Shown here: piece after piece, positions 1-34,065 of the stretch
Layout of the letters: every line of letters starts with the position of its first letter
Numbering within the stretch: the stretch's first letter is position 1
Origin: Pagrus major
Lineage: Eukaryota; Chordata; Actinopteri; Spariformes; Sparidae
DNA length: 64,000 nt
Direction of reading: 5' to 3'
Assembly (NCBI RefSeq): GCF_040436345.1
Contig: NC_133230.1
Span: forward strand, 7,709,297-7,773,296
Notes under the pieces: model-generated
What the model was told of the DNA's origin: nothing
What the model saw: only the letters and a program-made list of their open reading frames with translations
Database searches by the model: none
Made by a program: the position numbers and the translations under genes

Positions 1-22542
<22,542 letters not shown>

Positions 22543-22647
22543 GGGCTCACGTACGACGCACACCTCCTCCCCATTGCACAAATGCACACCTCTCCGGGAG
22601 TGTGCGCTCAACTCCACATGCATTACACAGCACACCTTGCCGGCTCT

Positions 22648-22669
22648 CACACACACATACACACACACG

Positions 22670-22702
<33 letters not shown>

Positions 22703-22704
22703 CA
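22648..22704 (+). repeat. (CA)n microsatellite in gna11 3' UTR
   Basis: An imperfect CA run with CG and TA interruptions, starting about 105 bp after the gna11 stop codon. Confidence 0.9.
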
Positions 22705-25700
22705 ACAGAACCCTTCCTGTTGTTTTTTTTTTCCAGTACAGTACATCTACAAATCCTCCCACCTGTAAACCGCCGTCCCTCCTCTTTTCACCAAAGCTCG
22801 CCCTCTCTTCCTCCTTCGCTCGGCAGCTTGTTGTGTCAGAGTCCCTGCTCCTCCCAAAGCTGCTCCACGTGTCAGATTTGGCTCTGGCTGCTGGCTCTGG
22901 CACATTTCACCTGGCACACAATCCTTTCACACGGGCTGTACAGTGACTGAAGGGGACTTTGGTGTTTGTGTGTGTGCGTGTGTATGTGTGTGTGGTACGT
23001 GTGTGTGTGTGTGTATTTGGGGCAGCATTGACTAGCGAGGAGCTGTGTTTTGGTGAAACCCCTTTCGGCCCTCTGGAGTTGACCCTCAGCGGTGTGAGAT
23101 CAGATCCTCCGTCGTGTCCTCTCTGAGCTCCTTCAGTATTTTCAAGAAGTGAGTACTGGATCTCCTGAAACCAACTAAGGACGAGCTGCTGCTTCTTCTT
23201 CTTCATCTTCTTCCTCTTCTTGGGACAGAGCAATCCGGACAGGAAGTGAGGTTGCACACCGGACACAAGGGGACAGGGCCGAGGATTCTGTCTCCACCTC
23301 GCATCTATGAATGTACCCACCAGTGTGAGCATCGCAATCGCAAAAAAAAAACAAAAAACAAAAAAAAATAGAAATATATATTATGAAGTAAATGCATATG
23401 TAAACACACTTAAGACAAAAAGCACGAGAGGGCAAGACATAGCTAATCGAAATCTGTTCATTGCTGAGATTTTTTAAATGTTTTTAATGATAGAAATTTG
23501 TTGCTACGTCTACTTCTATTTAACAAATAACGGCTCAAAGGAACGGTGATAAGAAGTGGTAAGAAAATCTATAAAAACTTTTAAAGACATCTAAAAAGAA
23601 GCAACCAGAAATTTACTTGACTTAAGTATCCTTTAAAGATTTCTGTGGGATTTGTGTTTTATGTTTAAGTTAATCACATCGCTTCCCTCCTCCAGATGTT
23701 TTCTGTTTGGACTCACAGGGACAATCTTCCATGTGACCTTCACAGCATCTGGCTCCACTGATAACACCACCCGACACCCTTATTACAAAAACACTAACAG
23801 CGGGTGAGAGGGCCCTGCTTTCGACACAGGCTCTGCTCTGATTGGTGGAAGCAGATGTGGAGGGGAGTGTGATGTCATCAGCGTTTTATCAGAGCACAGC
23901 TGCAGCTCTGGGCTGCAAGTAGCTTATTCAACAAAAATAAAAGCTGTAAATGAAACACACGCCCGCCACCCCGGGGGGTGCGAGTGGAACCCATGCGGTA
24001 ACATCTCTGATGATGTCACACCTGCGTCACTCAGCCGTCCAATCAGACACACTTCCTGACGGTGACACATCACATTAGGAAGTGCTTCTGTTTACTTTAT
24101 CTTTTTTTTTTTTCTTTTAATTTTTTTTACTGTATAGTCACTTTGTTTATATAAAGATTGCTTGCTGTTGAGTGGTGAGAGGAGGGGGAGGGGGGCTACG
24201 AACCTTTCACAGAAAAACGCACTCTGAAGTCTGCAAATGTTGTTTGTGTATATCTGTTTGTAAATACATATACACAAAACACTCCTGTACAAAAACGCTC
24301 TGTGGTACACCATCTTTGGCAAAAAACAAACAGCGAAAAAACTACAAAAAAAAAAAAAGTATCAACTTCTTTCATTAGCATACAGTTTTTTCCTATGAAT
24401 TTATGGTAGTAGTGATACTGTGATTATGGATTTTGTTCACTTGATTAATAGGACTACACAGAGCTGAGCGGTGTTGAGGAAACGATCGGCAGAAGGAGCA
24501 ATAGTCAGAGAAAAGAGGTTCCTCCCAACCGGCCTCTCGACTCCACACTACTGCAACAGCTCTGGCTCCGGAGTATACTAACTAGGGCTGGTTGAAAATC
24601 TTCACAGTATGGTGACGAGATGATTTTAAAGTAATTAAAGATTTTTTTTATTTATCTAATTTATGGACCAGGTTTGAAGGTGTTGATAATTTGACTGCTT
24701 TTGATTCTGTCATGTTGAAGTGCTCCTTTTCTCATGCTGGAGCCTACTTGAGTCTGAACTGCTGTAAAAAAAACAAAAAAACGAATGTCTGGTATAGTAA
24801 GGACTTTATCTCTGCTTTCTATTTCTTATTGAGACATTTCCAGTTGTACTTGCCATCACATCTCCATCCATGATAATACTGTTTGGTTTTCTTTAGGAGC
24901 CCTCACATTTGTTTTGTTTTCATTTTTTTTTTTAAAAAAAAAGAAAAAGAAACTTGTATTTCCTCTTGGTTTATAGACGCAGCGCTGTAACGCATACCTA
25001 GAAAAATGTACAGTACGAACGTAGGTGGACTTTTTTTATCAGTGATTGATGACCCACGCGGTCCATGCTTGCTATTTGTAATTTAACACAAAAAATTCTG
25101 TTGTCGGTTTTTTGCATTGTTAATTTCCAGTTTTTTGAGGCTTGCTTTGATAGTGCCAGTGAAGTGCAGATATACTTTTTTGGTCTTTGACCTTTTCTAC
25201 AGGTGACTTATCCTTCATCCTCATTAAGGGCTATCACAGTGCATCAGGCATCAGACAGCGGGGAGTGGAGTACAGGACCACAGTGAACCAAGTCATCCAC
25301 TACTAATCCTTGTTTATAAATGGAGATTACTTGCAGTATGTGCTATAAGACGTATAGGCAGGGTGTTAATGTAAGGTGTGTGTAGAGAGTTTACCAACAC
25401 TAAGCAGTTTCCTTTATGTATTTCTTTATGTATCTGGCCCTTTTTGCTGAATGAAGTGGACCCAGTATCTGGCTCTCTGACCTTTTGATTGGTATCACAA
25501 GTGTTACCTGTCATACCTCATGCAGTATAGAAACACTTAATCACTACAGACACTACTACCAGGACAAGTATTGCATGTCTCCCCAAGTATTTGACTCATA
25601 GCAGATAGCCAAGTGATGACCATGCTGTTGGCTTTGCATGTTTTAACCCGTTAACTACGAATCCCACACTTTATCGATGCCCGTTTCTCCAGTTTATAAA

Positions 25701-27288
25701 AATGATTCCCCAACTCCGAATGCAGCTATTGGTTTCTGTTTCACGCCAGTGAAGTTTGAGTTGTAATTTGTAGGTTTGAGTTGAAACTTGACTGTAATTG
25801 ATATCCATTCCGCTTTTCTTAACGGAAACCACAAAGCTGCTGAAAAGTTAGGGAAACGATCGAAAAACCTTTTTAGCTTTCAAAAATGGTTAGCAGCGAG
25901 TTACTGGGGCTAAAACATATATATAATCACAAAAAAAAAAGCCAGTGTGGTCCTTAACTGCCATTTTGTTTGCTGAAAGTGACACTAATGTTTGAGCGGA
26001 AGAAGCAGACGGCCAACCGTTGAGACTGCTGTCATAAAGAGGGTCGGGATGCCAGTATTTAAGTGGAACGATATACCAGTATGGATACCCAAGTATTTAT
26101 CAGTAGTCGTGTTAAGATTTACTGTGTGTCGAGTGCAGCTCACTTCCATGTCGTATTATTAGACTTGACACTACAACTCTGGCACATGGTGAAGGGCTGA
26201 CTGGCTGTTAGTGTGGGTTTGGTAGTGTGTTAGCAGCCCGGTGTTGCACAGTGTGTGTGTTTTGTTTTTTTTTTTTCTTTCGTTGACACATTTAATCTCG
26301 ACATATACGAAAGCAGGGAAGGCAGTCTTGTATGAAACTTCTCATTCTTTCATCCTTGTCCGTTTTTGAGCAACGACCAGTGGAGAGATTGGTTTTTCAC
26401 TACAACGCTTATTTATTGCCTTTCATTGCCTTGAATAATGAAAGATGGCGTCGCAGGCCCCCCTTGTCGTTTTCTCGGAGCGTCGCTCTGCGAGCTTTAA
26501 GGCGGTCGTGCGACGTCCCTTCCTGTGGGTCAGTGGAATCAAACTTATCGATCAGCGCGGAGTCGGTGCATATTCAAAATCTCGTTCCCCCCCTTTTTTG
26601 TGTGTGTGTTTTTCATTTCCTGTATGATTTTAAAAAAGAAAAACGTAAAAAACATTACCAGAACACTATTATTTAGGACCACTTGATTTATTTTTCCTCA
26701 CTCCAATGAAACCTGAAGGTCAATTGTGTAGTGGTGTATAAAATGCTGTTTTTTGTTTTTTTTTCTTTATTTCTTTTGTATGTAAACCAAATGTAAATTA
26801 TGTATTATACTGAGTGTGCCAACCCCACTCTCTCTAGAGCCAGGCTCTCTCTAAGTGCCAACGCTGTGGTCATCATCAAAGGACCACCACCTGAGATGGT
26901 CCCCCTTTTTAAATAAAACACACCGGAGACTAAAAGGATAGATGATTAAGTACACACAAAGACTTTATTCTGTATTTAAGATTAAAGATTTAAAAGATAA
27001 TCTGCTGTTTTTTAAGAAACTGTAATTATAATTGCATGTGCTGTTTATTTTGTGTTGGAAGTGAGGGCTTTGATGTTTTCATTGAAGCAGAGCCCTTGAT
27101 GAAGGGGGTTCAATCAGTTGGTTATTATCGATTATTGATTTACATAACTCTTGCCATATTTTTTTATGTGTTTCATGTATTTGTTTCAACCACTGTTGCC
27201 TGATCCTCATTCAAACATGAACATGACTTATGATCATTGCCGCCTTCTAAGAGAGAAACATAATGACAAGGTATCTGTTTTAAATTGA

Positions 27289-27294
27289 AATAAA
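27289..27294 (+). terminator. gna11: candidate gna11 distal poly(A) signal
   Basis: An AATAAA hexamer with a TG-rich tract 20-40 bases downstream. It is the last such signal before the intergenic repeats. AATAAA at 26912 and 23936 are alternative sites. Confidence 0.45.
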
Positions 27295-28079
27295 TTTGTT
27301 CCTATACTTGCTCATGGTGTGTGTGTTGAGTGGGTTTCATGATGTTGTGTGTTTTAAGGTTTAGTTTGACGTGTTTCCGAGTCATGCACTCGGTTACAAA
27401 TGGTACATATTTGATGATGAAGACACCTCAAGCAGCAAAGATTCTGTATTTTTCAACATGGGCTCAGAAACGAGTATCAATATTATGACTTTCAAGGATC
27501 TAAAGTCGCAAAGTTAACATAAATTAGACAATAGAAAATGTTTCTTATTTAGTTATACCCAGTAGCAATGCCAGAGAACAGAAAATGTGGTGCGATATCG
27601 GGAGCTGTAGGACGCGTTCAGGATTTTGGGGACGCTGTGGAATAATCTGAGATGATTAAAAAAGCACCTTAAAGTAGCCATGTGTAGGATTTGAACATCT
27701 CTGACTCTGAGGCACAAATGCAGGCTGATGCCCCCTCTAGCTTCGACCAGTGTCACCTGGGGTCAGTGACGATGGAGGGCCAAGAACAACACACAAACCG
27801 CATCAGTTGTCAGTCGGATTATCTCCTTTTCTATTAACCAACATATGTAAAATTAGCAGATTCAAGCAAATGAAAGATGCTTTTTCAACCTAAAACAATC
27901 TAAACACAGGGCTTTTGAAGGCATACATGTGTCTTTTTGTTCATAATTTTGTGCTTTTTCTTTCTCTGAGGTACGTTATAAATTGTCTTGAATAGCTGCT
28001 GTGGCGTTAAGGGTTTTTGGTGGGAATATGGTTAACCTGTTAGTGGGGCAGGGGTTAAATTTACAGTTGGGCTGCACTG

Positions 28080-28750
28080 AACTCCCAAAATTATGAGACA
28101 TCTCATAATATTGACTTTTATCTCACAATTTTGACTTTTTCTCTAACAATTATTACTTTTTACCTCATAATGTTGAGTTTAATCTCATCATTTTGACTTT
28201 TTATCTCATAATATTGACTTTTATGTCATAGTTTTGACTTTTTATCCCATAATTAGTACTTTTAATTTCATGATATTGATTTTTATCTCAGAATTATTAC
28301 TTTTTATATGATAATATTGAGTTTAATCTTATAATTTAGACTTTTTGTCTCATAATATAAGCTTTTACCTCCCGATTTAGACTTTTTCTTATGAGTTTGA
28401 CTTTTATCTCATAATTATTACTTTTTATCTCATAATATTGACTTTTATGTCATAGTTTTGACTTTTTATCCCATAATTAGTACTTTTAATTTCATGATAT
28501 TGACTTTTATCTCAGAATTATTACTTTTTATATGATAATATTGAGTTTAATCTTATAATTTAGACTTTTTGTCTCATAATATAAGCTTTTACCTCCCGAT
28601 TTAGACTTTTTATTTCATAATTTTGACTCTTTGTCTCATAATTACTGCTTTTTATCTCATGAGTTTGACTTTTATCTCATAATTATTACCTTTTATCTCA
28701 CAATATTGACTTTTATTTAATAATTTTGACTTTTTATCTCATAACTTACC
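28080..28750. repeat. AT-rich degenerate tandem array with internal duplication
   Basis: About 0.67 kb made of degenerate 18-22 bp units of the form ctcataattttgacttttat. On top of that, a block starting at 28201 recurs at 28425 (224 bp period) with almost the same order of variant units through cccgatttagactttt (ends near 28386 and 28610), so part of the array was itself duplicated recently. It lies between gna11 and tle5. It is not coding and is not a CRISPR array, because the spacers are not unique. Confidence 0.9.
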
Positions 28751-28861
28751 ATTGGAATTGGTAAAAATTAAAAAAAAAACTATTTATTTTTATTTGTTCA
28801 TCTATTTATTTATTTATAATCAGGTTAAGTTTTCATCATATTTGCACCCTGGTGTCTGATC

Positions 28862-28985
28862 CGGCCCTGGGTGCTGGGCTCCGGCCCTGGGCCCCCGGCG
28901 GCTCCGGCCCTGGGCCCCCGGTGGCTCCGGTCCTGGCCCCGGCGGCTCCGGCCCTGCGCCCCCGGCGGCTCCGGCCCTGCGCCGC
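28862..28985. repeat. GC-rich minisatellite upstream of tle5
   Basis: Four to five imperfect copies of a unit about 21-24 bp long built on ggctccggccctg and gcccccggc. It has very high GC and abrupt borders with the AT-rich array before it. It sits about 450-570 bp upstream of the tle5 start codon, at the edge of the CpG-rich promoter region. Open frames across it (Gly/Pro/Ala-rich) are artefacts. Confidence 0.8.
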
Positions 28986-29432
28986 CGTGCGGAGCGTCAG
29001 TTCAGCGCTGTGTCACACGGGGCGCCCGCTCCTCCGCGGCTCGGTTTGTTTTCCGGGTGATGCTGCTCTTCTCTTCAAAGCAGAGGAAAGTCAGGGGCTC
29101 ATGTGTCAACATCCAGGGCTTCCCCGGGGAGGTGTATCGTTAACGTTACTCCAAAAAAAAAAGACCCTGATGTTCCTTTGAGGAGCGTTTTTATTTTTTG
29201 TTCGCCTGTCCATCCGCGGAAGCAGCGGGTTTTTTTGTGACTGCGGAGACCAGAGGACGATCTTCGGCTCCTGCTGCTTTGACGCTAGCTAACGTTATTA
29301 TAAACGATGACAGAGTACAAAGTGCGAATAGCGTCTCCAATCATTTGATAATATCTGGGGACCTGTTAGCTTAGCCAGCTAGCCTGGTTAGTCGATTAGA
29401 AACAAGGAAACACGGCGAAACACACTGCTGAC
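28986..29432 (+). promoter_or_regulatory. tle5: tle5 promoter-proximal CpG-rich region and 5' UTR
   Basis: CpG-dense sequence between the minisatellite and the tle5 start codon, including cgccgtgcggagcgtc and gcggctcgg. This is the expected position of the tle5 promoter and 5' UTR. No TATA box can be placed with confidence, so the transcription start is unknown. Confidence 0.5.
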
Positions 29433-32400
29433 ATGATGTTTCCTCAATCAAGGCACTCGGTAAGTTGGCTAGTTGAACTTGTCCCAGTAGTAAAACTAAG
29501 CAGCCGAGCAAGCTGAGCTAACGCTAAGCTAGCAGCCGACAGCTGATGTTAGCTGTGCTGGCTGCAGGTTGCTGTCAGCTTGTCTCACAATACCAGACCC
29601 CTGTACACCTCCTCACGACGTTTATACCCTTATAATGGAGCAGCTTACATCTTTATATTAATCCAGATACGAGCTATAACACATGCTTACCGGTGTGTGG
29701 CTGCTAACACAGTCTGCTGCTAGCTAGCTACTGGTCAAAACAGCTAATTTAAGTTGATGGTTGAGTCTGTGAGAGTGAGTTAGTGTGTCTTTTGGTCTTG
29801 GTTAGCTCAATTTCATGTTGCTACAATCAACAAAACAAGTGCAACGCAAATATAAAAGTACAGCAAATGCACTTACAACAGTTGAGTGTGACAAAGAAAT
29901 CTGGGCACATGGTGGGGAAGCATTTTGCCTGTGAAATAACAAATACTCCTGTAAATAGTGGGTAGTTTGTCAGACATAGATGGGATCTGTGAAACAGCTG
30001 TGTAGCATGTGGATTTAAAGCAGATTTAGTCAAATAGCTGCTCTTCACAGGCAAAAAACTGCAGATAAATCATGCAATTTGTTTATCCTGACAATCTAAA
30101 GCAGGGATGCCCAAACTTTTACCCTTGGAGCGCCTTAAATCAAATTCATCCAGCCAAAAGCAAATACATATTGTATTGTGTTGCACTGTGTTGTATCAAA
30201 GATGCAAATGGCACTCGGTTCCCTCGCTTGACCGACCTCTTGTGCAAAGTGTCATTCTGCCCCTCGTGCTCAGATATATGAAAAATAATTAATAATTTGG
30301 GATCCTTTATATTCAAAGAGCACTTTACTTCCCACAGCATACAACAAACTTTTAAATAATCGTAATATTATTAGAGTTTATTGCGATACACAAAATATAT
30401 CTCGATAGTTTGAATTCTCCTCAAAAACATCTAATAAATACTAGCACTGGGCAACAAAATCAAATATTTTGGGGGAAAAAAATTACCTTATACCTCAATA
30501 TATGTCAAGACGATATATATACTGATATATCGCCAAGCTCTTATGGATTGACCAGCACCATATCGCATTTTGGACCTCAGCGTGTCCGGGCGACTCCATC
30601 CTCTCCGTTCAGTCTCGTAATCCTGCTGGAAACCTCTTGCCCTTGTGCCACTTATTTAGAGAGTAATGAGGTTTAGAGCATTAGATAAACCCTGGATTAC
30701 AGCTCGGGACTGATGGTTTGAGTGTAGTCTATACATATCCAGACTTCTAATGCAGTCTCCAAATACCTCACACATATGGTCGGCACTTTAATCTCGCCTT
30801 CTGTAAACACATTTCCTCAATCACCACAGTCCGGGGTCCGGACAGAGCTCAGGGTGGGGTTTTTTATTATTATTTTTTTACTTCTAAAGACAGATGTTGT
30901 GAGTTAAACATGCTGTCTGCTTCTCCTCAGGCTGACCTTCATTTAAGCGATCCTCTCAAGGAGTTAATCTCAGAGGTCAATCTAATGTTTCGAAACAAAC
31001 CCGAGCACGCTTTGATTGAGGGACAGGGATTTTTTTTAGCAACAGGGTGCGGACATGTACAGCACTGGACCCAGTATTCCTGGGGTCTGGATGCGGAGCG
31101 GCCTACGACGAGGGAGTAAATATCTTAATGTTGTTGTTGTGTGACGCAGGCATCCTCTCAGTCCGGTCAAGCTCTCAAGTTCACCACCTCTGACTCCTGT
31201 GACCGCATCAAGGATGAGTTCCAGTTCCTCCAAGCACAGTACCACAGGTATGCAGCTAACACACCCATACGCCGACTTTAATACCATTTCAAACACTAGA
31301 AAAATGTTCCTCGCTTCATTGTGAAGCACTTTATAAAGTCTATTTCAGTGCGTGCTCTATAGATTAATCACTGACCATCCTTCTGACGTTTAATTATGAT
31401 GACCGAGATATCACCGCAATGATGGTTTACAGGTACATGTAGGTGCGCTGTACTTAACCATAGTAATGCGTAAAGTTTGTGTGTAATGACAGCTGCTCAT
31501 GGAGAAAAATGTTTAAAGGCGATTCTACATCCATTTATGGATAATTTTGGGAGTGGAAATATAGCAGTGTAGATCTATTAAACAGAATCGGGCGTACGCA
31601 CAGCTTAATAAATCTGACGTAAAGAATTTATAAGCATATTTCTGTCGTTCTGAGTTTTGTGCATCTGGCCCAAAGAGTTGTGGAGCAAACGTAATTCCCA
31701 AAGTGTCACTAATCCTTCACAGAACACACTCATACATTTCCCCTCGTACTGACCCTCATCGTTTAACATTTCTCTTTCAGTTTGAAGTTGGAGTGTGATA
31801 AACTGGCGTCGGAAAAGTCAGAGATGCAGCGTCACTATATCATGGTAAGTGTCGCTGTTTATTTCTATCTCGTGTCCTGTTACATGCCAAAGACGTCTCG
31901 CTCGCTGGGCTGCGGTCTAAGCATAGGAATTCAAGCGCACACCAAGATTTTCTAGATCATCTCCGTTTCTAATTTCAAGTTGTGCACAGTCACAGATTTG
32001 TGGGGGAAGGATGTGTTTTTCCGTTGTGGCTTCTTGTCACATGATCAGCAACTGACATACGCTTTTGAAAGCGTCTCTGATAGCCAACGATCAATTAAAG
32101 ATGATGTAACAAAGCTTCCTCTGGTTTAGATTCACGTGTATGGTTTTCTTTTGCTGTAGTAGCAGAGCTAGTGTGTGCCGTTTATAGGATGACGCTTTAT
32201 GTGTGGGTATAAAATAGTCTTTAGCTTCAGTTTATCCTAATGTTTGTCCTTTTCTCACTCTTTCTTTCACAGTACTATGAAATGTCCTACGGGCTGAACA
32301 TTGAAATGCACAAACAGGTAATCATAGTCTCCTCCAATAAATCCTTTTGTAGAGCGGCTCAGATCTGGTAGTGTGATGGTCTGAAAGGTTTTTTTTCTTC

Positions 32401-33110
32401 TTTTCAGGCTGAAATAGTGAAGAGACTGAATGGCATCTGTGCTCAGGTGCTGCCTTACCTGTCACAAGAGGTAACGAAACTGTTAAAATATATGTATAAC
32501 ACCAAATCTGAGGTGAATTGATGTAGTATGACCATGTTGCCTTTATTCCAGCATCAACAGCAAGTCATGGGCGCCATAGAGAGAGCCAAGCAAGTCACGC
32601 CCCCTGAGATGAACTCCATCATACGGGTAAGCGTTATAAATAAGAAACGGCTTTAGGTAATGGATGAACTGTGGCCTGTCCAGAGCATGAAATAACATTA
32701 AATAAAACCATATATGAAGCCAGCAGGCTACAATGACTCTTTGTGTTACAGCATATTGTGTTCAAACATTGCTTGTAAGGCTATTTATGCATCTCTCTCT
32801 CTCAGGCACGCACACAAAGCTGAAGCTCTTACTTGTGAACTCAGTGTTTGTACCCTGTGTGTGTTTCCAGCAACAGCTCCAGGTGCAACACCTGTCCCAG
32901 CTCCAGGGCCTGGCCCTGCCCGTGACCCCGCTGCCCTTGGGCCTCACCCCGCCCACCCTGCCCGCCGTCTCCTCCAGCTCCGGCCTGCTCTCTCTCTCCT
33001 CCATCCTGGCCAACTACTCCCACGGTCAGGCCCAGGCGGTGAAGGAGGACAAGGCCCGGGAGGCCGCAGAGAGAGCGCCCCGAGGAGAGGACGGGGATAA
33101 GTCAGACTAG
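29433..33110 (+). CDS. tle5: TLE family member 5 (amino-terminal enhancer of split), seven coding exons
   Basis: Short Groucho/TLE protein. It has the N-terminal Q (tetramerisation) domain and a GP-type tail but no WD40 repeats. The family partners with full-length TLE co-repressors in the nucleus and modulates Wnt/Notch-type repression. Coding exons are 29433-29459, 31150-31247, 31781-31844, 32273-32317, 32408-32470, 32552-32626 and 32871-33110. They sum to 612 nt, or 203 residues plus stop (human about 197). All junctions are GT-AG. It opens MMFPQSRHS, continues with [15 protein letters not shown], the coiled-coil segment [19 protein letters not shown] and [14 protein letters not shown], and ends in an acidic GDKSD after a Leu/Pro/Ser-rich stretch. 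The last exon carries its own stop, so this is a genuine short gene and not a truncated tle. gna11 precedes it in the same orientation. Confidence 0.95.
29460..31149 (+). other. tle5: tle5 intron 1
   Basis: A 1.7 kb intron after the nine-codon first exon. It contains dispersed-repeat-like pieces: around 30100 (cagggatgcccaaactttt) and around 30380-30530 (AT-rich, with cgatatatatactgatatatcg). No gene is supported in it. An open frame at 30910-31119 has no recognised domain. Confidence 0.65.
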
Positions 33111-33999
33111 TGCAGACACAACGAGAAGGTTTGGAGGGCGGGGGCGGAAAAAAGAAAGGTAAAACTGTAACTGTAAATGAGATTGATGTAAGTCTGGCTG
33201 CCTGTCTGCTGAGTGTTGATGTAGAGGAGTAACTGCAGGGATGATGACGAGCAGAGAGGGCAGAGGTGAAACTTGTGGACGTGCAGAGAAGGAAACTGCT
33301 GAATGGCTGAGAGTTAAATGTTCTTATTATTTAGTGGTAATAGACTCAGTTCAGGCTTCTAGACTTTAAATAGATGCTTTTTTAGTGTAAGCCACTGTTG
33401 TAAGGCTTAACCAAGATAAATGTTTTCCCATTTGGAGTGAGAGCTGAGGATGAAGGCTAACAGCAGTGTCCCTTACATGGCTCTGAATCTCACAGGTTTA
33501 TATTTCTTATGTTTTTTTTCTTTTTTTGTTATCAGATCTGTTTTCAGTGTTTTTTTTGTTCATGTCCTCTTAAATGCCTCTGATTGTTTCTTGTTGGCTC
33601 CTGTCTGCCAGTCACAGTCAGCAGTTTTAACAAGTTCCCTCAGCTTTTAACTTACAATAGCTCCGTCACCACTTTTTTCCAAAATGAAAAACGTTGCCTG
33701 GAGCTGTTTGGACAGTGATACCATTCAATTATGTACTTGGAGCCAATTAAATATTAGTCCGATGTTAAATGGGATGTTTTTAAAGGGACATTTCACTTGT
33801 CAGGTGCGTTCAAACCCCTCAAACATAAAACAACGTGACTTGTCGACATTTTCCTTCATACGACCAACCACTGGATGCGTTACCTTCGTTGTGTACCTCA
33901 ATCCCAAATAAACGGGATTATATTGCGTTTAAAAACCTATAGTTTGTACAAATGGTAGTATACCCATCTTTGAGGGTTAATTTGTGTTTCATAGGCCTA

Positions 34000-34030
<31 letters not shown>
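34000..34030 (+). repeat. (CTG)10 triplet microsatellite
   Basis: About ten uninterrupted CTG/GCT units, 100 bp after the proximal tle5 poly(A) signal and just left of a transposon. It would be in the transcript only if a distal tle5 poly(A) site is used. Confidence 0.9.
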
Positions 34031-34031
<1 letters not shown>

Positions 34032-34065
34032 GCACGCTACATGGCATAGACCATGACTCGTCTTT

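Larger units (their letters stand above)
22543..27310 (+). other. gna11: gna11 3' UTR and polyadenylation region
   Basis: The sequence downstream of the gna11 stop is AT-rich with several T/A homopolymers and a (CA)n run at 22648-22704. Candidate AATAAA signals on the + strand lie at 23936, 26912 and 27289. The last is followed by a TG-rich stretch (27315-27331) that fits a downstream element. A 3' UTR of up to about 4.7 kb is therefore possible. I see no second gene here; short open frames on both strands are low-complexity or very short. Confidence 0.55.

Noticed and set aside
28080-28750. CRISPR-like repeat and spacer array
   Set aside because: The units are degenerate and contiguous without unique spacers, and the window is a vertebrate genome.
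28852-29181. 109-codon Gly/Pro/Ala-rich open frame upstream of tle5
   Set aside because: It is produced by the GC-rich minisatellite; it is not conserved-looking and lies in the promoter region.
30910-31119. 69-codon open frame just before tle5 exon 2
   Set aside because: It matches no domain, crosses a T-run and has no splice support. tle5 exon 1 joins exon 2 at 31150 with the expected [10 protein letters not shown]-terminus.
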